In this document: positions 27,381 through 33,358 of the stretch, piece by piece
Numbering within the stretch: position 1 is the stretch's first letter
Layout of the letters: each line of letters begins with the position of its first letter
Assembly: GCA_001825335.1 (NCBI GenBank)
Contig: MHWA01000004.1
Location: 1-33,358, forward strand
DNA length: 33,358 bases
Origin: Candidatus Zambryskibacteria bacterium RIFCSPLOWO2_01_FULL_35_19
GTDB lineage: Bacteria > Patescibacteriota > Minisyncoccia > Phycocordibacterales > WO2-35-19
Direction of reading: 5' to 3'
Made by a program: the position numbers and the translations under genes
Notes under the pieces: generated by a model
The model's input: the letters and a program-made list of their open reading frames with translations, nothing else
Database searches by the model: none
What the model was told of the DNA's origin: nothing

Positions 27381-28910
27381 ATGTCATTAAAATTAGCAAT
27401 GCTTCTGGCAGGTCTGGCAGCATTTGTTGGTGTCGGATTTGGTTACTTTTTAAGATGGATTATCTCCTTAGGTCAGCGTGGCTCGGTAGAAATTCATGTC
27501 AAACAGATGGAGCTTCACGCTAGAGAAGAAGCCAAAAGAATCACCGAAGAAGCTGAAAAAAAGGCCGAAGAAACTTTAAAAGAAGCCCGAATAGAGTTCA
27601 AAGAAAAAGACGAAAAAATTAAAAAGATGGAGGACCGTCTTATCAAAAAAGAGGAATTTTTGGATAAACGACAAGTTGATATAGACAAAGAAGTTGAACA
27701 AGTCAAAAATAAAGTCTCTGAAGTAAAGACAATCAAAGAAAAAATAGAAACCTTAGAAAAACAAAAGTTTGAAGAACTTCAAAAAATTTCCAACCTATCA
27801 GAAGAAGAAGCCAAAGAAGTATTGTTGAAAGAGATAGAAAATAAACATGAAGAAGATATTTTAGTTAGAATGCAAAAACTAGAAAATACTGGTGGTGAAA
27901 AAATAGAAGCTAAAGCCAAACAAATATTAACTTCTTCTATCCAAAGACTCGCCAATTCAGTCTCTTCTGAAATTTTTTCTACCACCGTCACTATCCCCTC
28001 TGATGAAATAAAAGGCAAAATCATAGGCAAAGAAGGTAGAAATATCAAAGCTTTTGAAAGGGCTTCCGGAGTAGAAGTTATTGTTGATGATACACCAGGT
28101 CTCATCACCATCTCCTCATATGATTCTGTCCGCAGGCAAGTGGCAAGAGTGGCACTAGAGAACTTAATTTCTGACGGCAGAATCCAACCAGCCAAAATTG
28201 AAGAAATGATAGAAAAAGCCAAACAGGATATAAACAAAATAATTAAAGAAAAAGGTGACGCTGCTGCTTATGAGTGTGGCGTTTTCAATCTTGACCCAAG
28301 GATCACAGGTATTCTCGGCAGATTACACTTCAGAACTTCTTATGGTCAAAATGTATTGCAACACTCTATAGAAATGTCTCACATTTCCGGTATGTTAGCA
28401 GCCGAAATCGGAGCCAATGTTGCTGTAGCTAAAGCCGGAGCCTTGCTTCACGATATCGGCAAAGCTGTGGACCACGAAATTACCGGTACTCACGTTGAAA
28501 TTGGAAGAAGGATTTTACAAAAATTTGGTGCTGACGAAAAAATAATCCGAGCTATGGAAGCTCATCACGGCGAATATCCATATTCCACTTTAGAGTCATA
28601 CATAGTCCAATCAGCTGATGCTATATCTGGTGCTAGACCAGGAGCTAGGCGCGACAGTGTTGAAAACTATTTAAAGAGATTGAGTGAACTAGAAGGTATC
28701 GCTACCTCGTTTACAGGAGTAGAAAAAGCTTATGCCCTCCAAGCTGGTAGAGAAATAAGGATTTTTGTTACCCCTTCAGAAGTAACTGACCTAGAAGCTA
28801 AAGAGACCGCTCGTCAAATAGCTATCCGTATCGAAAACGAACTCAAATACCCCGGTGAAATCCGTGTTGTAGTCATCCGCGAATCCCGCACTATTGAATA
28901 CGCGAGATAA
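27381..28910 (+). CDS. rny: Ribonuclease Y
   Basis: 509 residues. N-terminal membrane helix (LKLAMLLAGLAAFVGVGFGY), long coiled coil (about 45-180), KH domain (SDEIKGKIIGKEGRNIKAFE), HD hydrolase domain with HSIEMSHISG and LLHDIGKA metal ligands, and the C-terminal ELKYPGEIRVVVIRESRTIE typical of RNase Y. A membrane-tethered endonuclease starting mRNA decay. The 176-base space upstream has no gene; it holds a TATAAT near 27212 and short palindromes such as GATC-TAAAATA-GGATC. No Shine-Dalgarno sequence. Confidence 0.97.
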   Translation: MSLKLAMLLAGLAAFVGVGFGYFLRWIISLGQRGSVEIHVKQMELHAREEAKRITEEAEKKAEETLKEARIEFKEKDEKIKKMEDRLIKKEEFLDKRQVDIDKEVEQVKNKVSEVKTIKEKIETLEKQKFEELQKISNLSEEEAKEVLLKEIENKHEEDILVRMQKLENTGGEKIEAKAKQILTSSIQRLANSVSSEIFSTTVTIPSDEIKGKIIGKEGRNIKAFERASGVEVIVDDTPGLITISSYDSVRRQVARVALENLISDGRIQPAKIEEMIEKAKQDINKIIKEKGDAAAYECGVFNLDPRITGILGRLHFRTSYGQNVLQHSIEMSHISGMLAAEIGANVAVAKAGALLHDIGKAVDHEITGTHVEIGRRILQKFGADEKIIRAMEAHHGEYPYSTLESYIVQSADAISGARPGARRDSVENYLKRLSELEGIATSFTGVEKAYALQAGREIRIFVTPSEVTDLEAKETARQIAIRIENELKYPGEIRVVVIRESRTIEYAR

Positions 28911-28935
28911 TATTATTGTAATTTTGTTTTGGTAT

Positions 28936-28996
28936 GTATTTAATTACGTAATTAAATACGTATTATTTCTCATACACAAATTACTCACGACCGTGA
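28936..28996. repeat. Two palindromes between convergent rny and beta-CASP genes
   Basis: 28936-28959 is a perfect 24-base palindrome centred on TACGTA (half-site GTATTTAATTAC). 28985-28996 is TCACG-AC-CGTGA, embedded in weaker arms ATACACA / TGTGTAT. The word acgaccgtga in it is shared with the 25-bp repeats around the Cas2-like gene. The space may hold bidirectional termination; no T-run hairpin is obvious. Confidence 0.75.
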
Positions 28997-29036
28997 ACAA
29001 TCTGTGTATTTGAATTTTAAATAAGGTTGGGTTTAA

Positions 29037-30407
29037 TTAGATCAATTCATAACCTTTTCCTTCTTCTGGATAAATTGCTTCTATATCAAGATAATCGCGG
29101 ATGCGTTGAGTAAGAAAAAGAGAAGCTTTTGGCTCACCCATAATTACAAAAACTTTTTGAGGTGCTGTTTTCTCGACAAACTCCAACAGATGCTCCGAAT
29201 CTTTGTGTGATGAATATCCTGTGATATTTTTTATAGTAGCTCTGACTTTTACTTTTTCTTTACCATTTTTTTTATTACCATCTGTATCTATAAAAACCTG
29301 CTTTTTGCCATCCAAAATAGCTCTACCCAAAGAGCCAACAGACTGATAACCAACCATTATGATGGTGGCTTTTGGATCAGGTAAATAATGAGCTTCGTGA
29401 TTTACGATTCTCCCCCCTTCCGACATACCAGAGCCAGCTAAAATTATTTTAGCTCCTTTTATTTTCTCTATCTCTCTAGATTCTTCTGCCGTTCTAATCA
29501 TAGTAAAATTTGGAAAATCAAAAATGTCATCTCCTGCTTTTATTTCTTCTTTTACTGATTTTTTAAAATCATCCATATGTTTTTTGTATATGTCAGTCAC
29601 TTTCAAAGCCAAAGGAGAATCCAAAAATACTGGCACTGCTTTTATTTCTTTGTCTTCAATCATATTGTTTATTTCATAAAGCAAGACTTGAGTCCTCTCT
29701 ATAGAAAAAGCAGGTATCACAATAGCACCATCTTTTTTAATTCCTTCCAAAAGAGCTTGTTTTAATTTTTCTCTTCTTTCTTTTTTGTCTTCATGATTTC
29801 TGTCTCCATAAACACTTTCCATTACTATATAATCCACATCTTTTGGAACTTGTGTATCAGGCAAGAGGGGTGAGGGAGAATTACCCAAATCCCCAGTAAA
29901 AGCAATTTTTTTATCACTACAAGAAATATTCAAAATGGCCGAACCCAAAATATGTCCAGCATTTTGCATTTCCAAAAAACATCCCGAAAAAAGTTCAATC
30001 TTTTCTCCATATTTTTTACCCTCCCAAAGAGAAAAAGTTTTTTGTATATCTCCCTCCTCAAAAAGTATTTTATCTGGATGTTTTGCCTTTAATACCTTTA
30101 AAGCATCTTGGAGCATTGGATGCGCTAGCTCCAAAGTTTGTTCGGTAGAAATTATTTTCCCCTTAAATCCATCTCTGACCAATTTTGGTATCTTTCCTAT
30201 GTGGTCCATATGAGAATGAGTAACAAGGAGCAAATCTACTTCTGCTGGATTATATTTAAAGGGTGTAAAATTTTTTTCTTCAGCAAACTTTGCCCCCTGC
30301 AAAAGTCCACAATCAACTAAAATTTTCTTCTGATTCACCTTGAGCATAATGTTAGCTCCAGTAGTGCTTCCCACTCCACCATAAAATATTAATTTTATAT
30401 TATTCAT
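29037..30407 (-). CDS. MBL-fold beta-CASP RNA-processing exonuclease-like protein
   Basis: 456 residues. Metallo-beta-lactamase motif THSHMDHIG (His64, His66, Asp68, His69), GHILGSAIL and FTGDLGN for the later metal ligands, beta-CASP region with VIPAFSIERTQVLLYEI and LAGSGMSEGGRIVNHE, and the C-terminal RNA-specificity part TGYSSHKDSEHLLEFVEK followed by VFVIMGEPKASLFL. It matches the CPSF73/Ysh1-like bacterial group rather than RNase J, which has an extra C-terminal domain. With RNase Y at the neighbouring locus it suggests RNA decay. The ATG is fused to the arm TTTCTAACGGG-ATG of an inverted repeat. Confidence 0.9.
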   Translation of the reverse strand: MNNIKLIFYGGVGSTTGANIMLKVNQKKILVDCGLLQGAKFAEEKNFTPFKYNPAEVDLLLVTHSHMDHIGKIPKLVRDGFKGKIISTEQTLELAHPMLQDALKVLKAKHPDKILFEEGDIQKTFSLWEGKKYGEKIELFSGCFLEMQNAGHILGSAILNISCSDKKIAFTGDLGNSPSPLLPDTQVPKDVDYIVMESVYGDRNHEDKKERREKLKQALLEGIKKDGAIVIPAFSIERTQVLLYEINNMIEDKEIKAVPVFLDSPLALKVTDIYKKHMDDFKKSVKEEIKAGDDIFDFPNFTMIRTAEESREIEKIKGAKIILAGSGMSEGGRIVNHEAHYLPDPKATIIMVGYQSVGSLGRAILDGKKQVFIDTDGNKKNGKEKVKVRATIKNITGYSSHKDSEHLLEFVEKTAPQKVFVIMGEPKASLFLTQRIRDYLDIEAIYPEEGKGYELI

Positions 30408-30486
30408 CCCGTTAGAAATTTAGCTTCTAAAAGTTTAGTATTTAATTTTAAGTATAATAAATATATCATGGTATTTCTAACGGGAT
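30406..30486 (-). repeat. Promoter region framed by 14-bp inverted repeats (ATCCCGTTAGAAAT)
   Basis: Arms ATCCCGTTAGAAAT (30406-30419) and ATTTCTAACGGGAT (30473-30486) are perfect inverted copies around an AT-rich 53-base segment. One arm ends in the ATG of the beta-CASP gene; the other encodes the last residues and stop (ESR, TAG) of the upstream membrane protein gene. The same arms occur at 11749-11853. Confidence 0.85.
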
Positions 30487-30893
30487 TCATTGTTATTTTT
30501 TTCTTCCCAAATAAAAGCATAGAAAGATGAAGTGACCGCACCCAAAAGGTCCATTATCAAATCCATCATAGTATCATAAGGATATTCCGCTTTTAGTAAT
30601 ACATCTTCTCCAAGAAAAAGTTCAAATATTTCCCAAGAAATTCCTATAAAAATTGTTCCAGTGATAGCTATTATTAAAAAATGTTTTAAACTCCTGTCTT
30701 GAGAATTAAAAAAACTAGAAAAGAAATACAACCACAAAAAAAAGGCAGCCGAAGTAGCCCCTCCAAGAAAATGAACTACGCTATCAAACTCATAAACAGA
30801 CCAATATAAATGATTAATATTGGCAATATAATTAAGCACCCCCACTATTGCAAGTAAAACAAACATTTCCCAAAATAAGGGTTTTTTTAACAT
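30477..30893 (-). CDS. Four-helix membrane protein (YjdF/VanZ-like layout)
   Basis: 138 residues from the ATG at 30893 (MLKKPLFWEMFVLLAIVGVL); a longer non-ATG frame to 30932 has no support and would enter the RNA terminator. Four membrane helices. Polar groups sit at helix ends: DSVVHFLGG, ISWEIFELFLGEDVL and YPYDTMMDLIMDLLGA. The D-x-x-H-x-x-GG, W-E-x-x-E and D-x-x-x-D pattern is that of DUF2238/YjdF-type proteins, as far as I can judge. The stop codon is inside an inverted-repeat arm shared with the following beta-CASP gene. Confidence 0.75.
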   Translation of the reverse strand: MLKKPLFWEMFVLLAIVGVLNYIANINHLYWSVYEFDSVVHFLGGATSAAFFLWLYFFSSFFNSQDRSLKHFLIIAITGTIFIGISWEIFELFLGEDVLLKAEYPYDTMMDLIMDLLGAVTSSFYAFIWEEKNNNESR

Positions 30894-30919
30894 AAAAATA
30901 TAATAACATATTGGCACAC

Positions 30920-31092
30920 AAAATCCGCCCAAGGCGGATAAAGTGTAGGACCACCTAGAATAATTCCCTAATTGTAAAATATTAGGTGGGTGGCCTCAAC
31001 TACAAAAATCAGAACACCGAAGCACTCATCATATCATAGAGATATTGGCCTCCCTGAATATGTTCAACTTAGAAAATATCCAAGTGATCCTA
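30920..31092 (-). ncRNA. Candidate structured non-coding RNA, about 170 nt
   Basis: Between ndk and the membrane protein gene, on the minus strand. Closing stem of 14 pairs: UAGGAUCACUUGGA (31092-31079) with UCUAGGUGGUCCUA (30959-30946), including three G-U pairs that would be A-C mismatches on the other strand. Then CUAAGUUG / CAAUUAG (31072-31065, 30974-30968), GGGAGGCC / GGCCACCC (31054-31047, 30995-30988), and two hairpins: AUAUC-ucuau-GAUAU (31045-31031) and GAGUGC-UUCG-GUGUUC (31027-31012). A -10 TATAAT lies at 31098-31103, and an AUCCGCC / GGCGGAU hairpin with U's ends it (30923-30939). No open frame. I do not recognise it as tmRNA, SRP RNA or RNase P; a divergent 6S-like RNA is possible. 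Confidence 0.7.
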
Positions 31093-31097
31093 TCTGT

Positions 31098-31127
31098 ATT
31101 ATACTACTATTCAAGGAATCCATCCAA
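31098..31127 (-). promoter_or_regulatory. Promoter of the candidate RNA, overlapping the ndk 3' end
   Basis: -35 TTGGAT (31122-31127), 18-base spacer, -10 TATAAT (31098-31103) on the minus strand. The start would fall at about 31091, right at the foot of the 14-bp closing stem. Confidence 0.65.
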
Positions 31128-31712
31128 GTTTACATCATACAAAATCTGTTCGGCAATTAAACGATAATCTATAAGTTCATTATCCTTAAACCAATGTTTT
31201 ATTTCTTTTTCAGATTCTTCAGATGTGCCCGATGCGTGAATCAAATTTCTAACTGCTCTACCATCAGTGTCAGCCATTATGTATGAATCTAAAACATAAT
31301 CACCCCTTATGGTGCCCACATCGGAACTTCTTGGTTCAGTACCCCCAACTATCTTACGAACTAATTCGGTTGAATGAGCTCCCTGCCATACCATAGCCAC
31401 CACCGGACCAGAAGTCATATATTTTTTTAATTTTTCTAAAATAATTGCCGTGATTTCTAAAGGATCTTCTGTTGGTAATTTTTCTCCTTTCTCTCTAGCA
31501 TTTTTAATTCTTTTCTCTCCTGTTATCCTTCGCCATTCTGGATCTAAAGTGTAATGTTTTTCTATATGTTCTTCGGTTGGCAAACACATTTTCAAAGCCA
31601 CCAACTTTAATCCTGGCCTTTCCAATCTTTTAATAATTTCACCAATAAGAGTCCTCTGAACCCCATCTGGCTTGATGACTACTAAAGTTCTTTCTGTTTT
31701 TGGATGATTCAT
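31107..31712 (-). CDS. ndk: Nucleoside-diphosphate kinase with internal insertion
   Basis: Moves the gamma-phosphate between nucleoside di- and triphosphates. 201 residues from the ATG at 31712 against about 140 usually. N-terminal RTLVVIKPDGVQRTLIGEII, active His159 in VRNLIHASGTSEESEKEIKH, and GPVVAMVWQGAHSTELVRKI. The extra length is an insert of about 40 residues after EEHIEKHY (LDPEWRRITGEKRIKNAREK, then GEKLPTEDP) plus a longer C-terminus; similar inserts are known in some archaeal and Patescibacterial Ndk. The active motif NLIHASGT deviates mildly from the usual NxxHgSD. Downstream of adk-map, separated by structured element B. Confidence 0.94.
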   Translation of the reverse strand: MNHPKTERTLVVIKPDGVQRTLIGEIIKRLERPGLKLVALKMCLPTEEHIEKHYTLDPEWRRITGEKRIKNAREKGEKLPTEDPLEITAIILEKLKKYMTSGPVVAMVWQGAHSTELVRKIVGGTEPRSSDVGTIRGDYVLDSYIMADTDGRAVRNLIHASGTSEESEKEIKHWFKDNELIDYRLIAEQILYDVNLDGFLE

Positions 31713-31722
31713 ATTATTATGA

Positions 31723-31829
31723 GTCAAAAAATAGTTCTTGAGCGAAATTCCGGAAGCTGTGAAAAGCTGAGGACAAAGAAATTTTTAGCAAAAAATTTGC
31801 TGTTAGAGCAAAAGAAGCTATTTTTTGAC
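31723..31829. repeat. Structured palindromic element B, copy 2
   Basis: Outer stem GTCAAAAAATAG (31723-31734) with CTATTTTTTGAC (31818-31829), perfect, continued by TTCTT / AAGAA after a bulged G. Inside are hairpin AGCT-gtgaaa-AGCT, the conserved gaggacaaag, hairpin AAATTTTT-agca-AAAAATTT and hairpin GCT-gttag-AGC. It shares most inner bases with the copy at 12634-12747, while stem bases differ in paired fashion. It fills the map-ndk space. Confidence 0.88.
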
Positions 31830-31849
31830 GAACTAAAACTAATTAATAA

Positions 31850-32623
31850 TTATTTTGTTAATATTTCAATCTTACCATCATACCCCATAGCAACCGTATG
31901 TTCAAAGTGGGCTGACAAGGACTTATCTCGAGTGATAAAGGTGTAGCCATCAGAGAGCTTTTTTATATCTCTACTACCCAAAGAAAACATCGGTTCAATA
32001 GCGATAACCAGCCCCTCTTTAAGCTCCGGCCCTTCACCGCGATTGGCTTTATTTGGCACATATGGCTCTTCATGCACACTGTAGCCAACCCCATGACCTG
32101 ACAATCCTTCAACAACCCCAAAACCATATTTAATAGCTACTTGCATAATAGCATCTCCTATGTCTCCAATATGTCCATGAAGACGCATAGCATTAATGCC
32201 TTTATCTAAAGCTTCTTTAGTCGCTCTCATTAATTCTTCAGCTCTCTTATCTATCTTACCTACTGGCACAGTAATAGCAGCATCGGTTATAAGTCCTTTA
32301 TAGGTAAGTCCGAGGTCTAGGGTAACAATATCTCCTTCAAACAAAATACGGCCTCCACCATCATTTGGAATACCATGCACTATTTCTTCGTTTATAGAAA
32401 CACAAAGAGAAGCGGGATAAGGTTTTTTAGCATCATAAGGCTGATAACCTAAAAAAGAAGCCGTGCCCCCAGCTTCATCAATAAGTCCTTCAGCATAAGT
32501 ATTGAGAGCGTCAGTTTTAACCCCTGATTTAACTTTTTTAGCCACTTCTTTCAAAATCCTTGCATGAATTTTGCCCCCCTCTCTCATTATGGCTATCTCT
32601 TCTTCTGTTTTGTATTTGATCAT
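31850..32623 (-). CDS. map: Methionine aminopeptidase, type I
   Basis: 257 residues, normal length. Removes the initiator Met. The five metal ligands are present: Asp103, Asp114, His177, Glu210, Glu241; the substrate-side His83 is in EEIVHGIPN. Other blocks: DIVTLDLGLTYKGLITDAAI, SGHGVGYSVHEEPYVPN, IAIEPMF, and FEHTVAM. It starts inside the end of adk (4-base overlap), as in the common secY-adk-map order. Element B follows its stop after 20 bases. Confidence 0.98.
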   Translation of the reverse strand: MIKYKTEEEIAIMREGGKIHARILKEVAKKVKSGVKTDALNTYAEGLIDEAGGTASFLGYQPYDAKKPYPASLCVSINEEIVHGIPNDGGGRILFEGDIVTLDLGLTYKGLITDAAITVPVGKIDKRAEELMRATKEALDKGINAMRLHGHIGDIGDAIMQVAIKYGFGVVEGLSGHGVGYSVHEEPYVPNKANRGEGPELKEGLVIAIEPMFSLGSRDIKKLSDGYTFITRDKSLSAHFEHTVAMGYDGKIEILTK

Positions 32624-33210
32624 AATCCTAATTTAATCATAATTTCCTGATGAACATCTTCAATAGTTTGCTCACCATTAATAGGTATAAATCTATAGTC
32701 CGAATCATTTTTGAAATACTCAATTGCCGGCACAGTGTTTTCTCTATACCAACCCAGTCTTTTTTTAATCTCTTCATCCGTATCATCACTTCGGCCTCGG
32801 CCTTTCAAAAGTTTAGTAGCCCATTCATCCGAACATTCAATTGAAATGATGGTAAGATTTTCTCTTTTATAAAATTTAAGCGCTGAATCTAAAACATTGG
32901 CTTCAACCAATCTCCTAGACATTCCGTCTAAAAATAAATGTTCATCACCTGTTACATTTTCTATCATAATACCAGCCCAAACCCAAATCGGTAAAAATAC
33001 TGGAGCTAAGTTTCCAGTTTCTAAAATGTTTTTCATTTTTTGAGCAGTAAAAGAATCATTTTCGGCCAATTCTCTAAACTTTTGACCTGTTTCTATATAA
33101 AGAATATTTCTATCTGGGTCTCTTTTTTTAATCTCGTCTTGTAAACGTCGAGCTTGTGTTCCTTTGCCAGAACCAGATGGTCCAAAAAATATAAATGTTT
33201 GTGGTTGCAT
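32620..33210 (-). CDS. adk: Adenylate kinase, short-lid type
   Basis: AMP + ATP to two ADP. 196 residues. P-loop GPSGSGKGTQ (10-19), AMP-side IETGQKFREL and LFLDGMSRRLVEAN, lid start LLKGRGRSDDTDEEIKKRLG, then WYRENTVPAIEYF. The lid is the short form with no zinc Cys. The family's usual DG(F/Y)PR motif reads DGMSRR here, which is unusual. It overlaps map by 4 bases. secY would be expected upstream, beyond the right edge. Confidence 0.94.
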   Translation of the reverse strand: MQPQTFIFFGPSGSGKGTQARRLQDEIKKRDPDRNILYIETGQKFRELAENDSFTAQKMKNILETGNLAPVFLPIWVWAGIMIENVTGDEHLFLDGMSRRLVEANVLDSALKFYKRENLTIISIECSDEWATKLLKGRGRSDDTDEEIKKRLGWYRENTVPAIEYFKNDSDYRFIPINGEQTIEDVHQEIMIKLGL

Positions 33211-33358
33211 ATTCTTAAATTATTCTAATTAACCTAATTATTCTAATTATTCTAAAAAATGTCCAATTTTCAATCCCCAATTTAGGTCAATTTATACAAT
33301 TAGAGCAATTAGAAATTTATCAAAATTATTTTATAAATAATTTTGATTTAATATTCCC
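33211..33358. repeat. AT-rich region with AATTAGAATA-type repeats upstream of adk
   Basis: On the minus strand AATTAGAATA / AATTAGGTTA units follow one another. The string ATTAGGTTAATTAGAATAAT also occurs upstream of nusA (about 22911-22930), and the neighbouring CAATTAGAAATTTAT resembles the nusA leader too. No gene is visible to the window edge. Confidence 0.6.

Noticed and set aside
27779-28237. A 152-codon minus-strand frame within rny
   Set aside because: Antisense shadow of the RNase Y coiled coil and KH domain; its Ser/Ile/Leu-rich product is typical of reverse frames.
30920-31092. SRP RNA, tmRNA or RNase P RNA
   Set aside because: The diagnostic motifs (SRP GGAAGG-type tetraloop region, tmRNA tRNA-like end, RNase P GGAAAGTCC block) are absent.

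Overview
The window looks like part of a chromosome of a Candidate Phyla Radiation (Patescibacteria) bacterium, most likely a Parcubacterium. The evidence is indirect but consistent. The DNA is AT-rich, genes are tightly packed and small, most start codons lack a Shine-Dalgarno sequence, and several promoters put the -10 box only 6 to 8 bases before the ATG. Trigger factor lacks its prolyl isomerase domain, and secE-nusG-rplK is not followed by rplA, as reported for one Parcubacterial clade. No 16S rRNA is present to settle the lineage.

Layout. 1-2244 (minus): start of argS, then dut and a DnaQ-fold exonuclease, then a PaaX/Cas2-like gene bracketed by a perfect 25-bp inverted repeat. 2355-3041 (plus): a PurN-like formyltransferase. 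3085-5847 (minus): three genes visibly richer in G+C with strong Shine-Dalgarno sites and their own terminators: an MtrA-like/thymidylate synthase/DUF4346 fusion, an unknown 104-residue protein and dCMP deaminase. 6094-7348 (minus): secE-nusG-rplK. 7449-12285: SIMPL protein, VTT membrane protein, a four-gene two-component operon and a small membrane protein. 12424-13537: tRNA-His, structured repeats, PduO-type adenosyltransferase, tRNA-Leu. 13607-18602 (minus): tuf-rpsJ, a terminator, then rplC-rplD-rplW-rplB-rplS. 18707-19317: a toxin-antitoxin pair whose junction is a 10-bp tandem repeat. 19385-22756: two lineage-specific proteins. 22950-28910 (plus): nusA, a secreted coiled-coil protein, a small membrane protein, tig, clpP, rny. 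29037-33210 (minus): adk-map-ndk, a candidate structured RNA, a membrane protein and a beta-CASP nuclease.

Functionally this is mostly housekeeping: translation, transcription elongation (NusA, NusG), proteostasis (Tig, ClpP), RNA turnover (RNase Y, beta-CASP nuclease) and nucleotide salvage or clean-up (Dut, dCMP deaminase, thymidylate synthase, Adk, Ndk). dCMP deaminase, Dut and thymidylate synthase together would give a route from dCMP or dUTP to dTMP.

The least explained material is between and around genes: (i) the 25-bp inverted repeats around the Cas2-like gene; (ii) two copies of a ~107-114 nt palindromic element with compensatory base changes; (iii) a second structured repeat around a conserved CCTAACGCAG core; (iv) a ~170 nt candidate RNA with its own promoter and terminator at 30920-31092; (v) promoter regions framed by TCCCGTTAGAA inverted repeats at two loci; (vi) the tandem repeat at the toxin start. 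No gap without a gene exceeds 300 bases. All calls are by eye, without database search.
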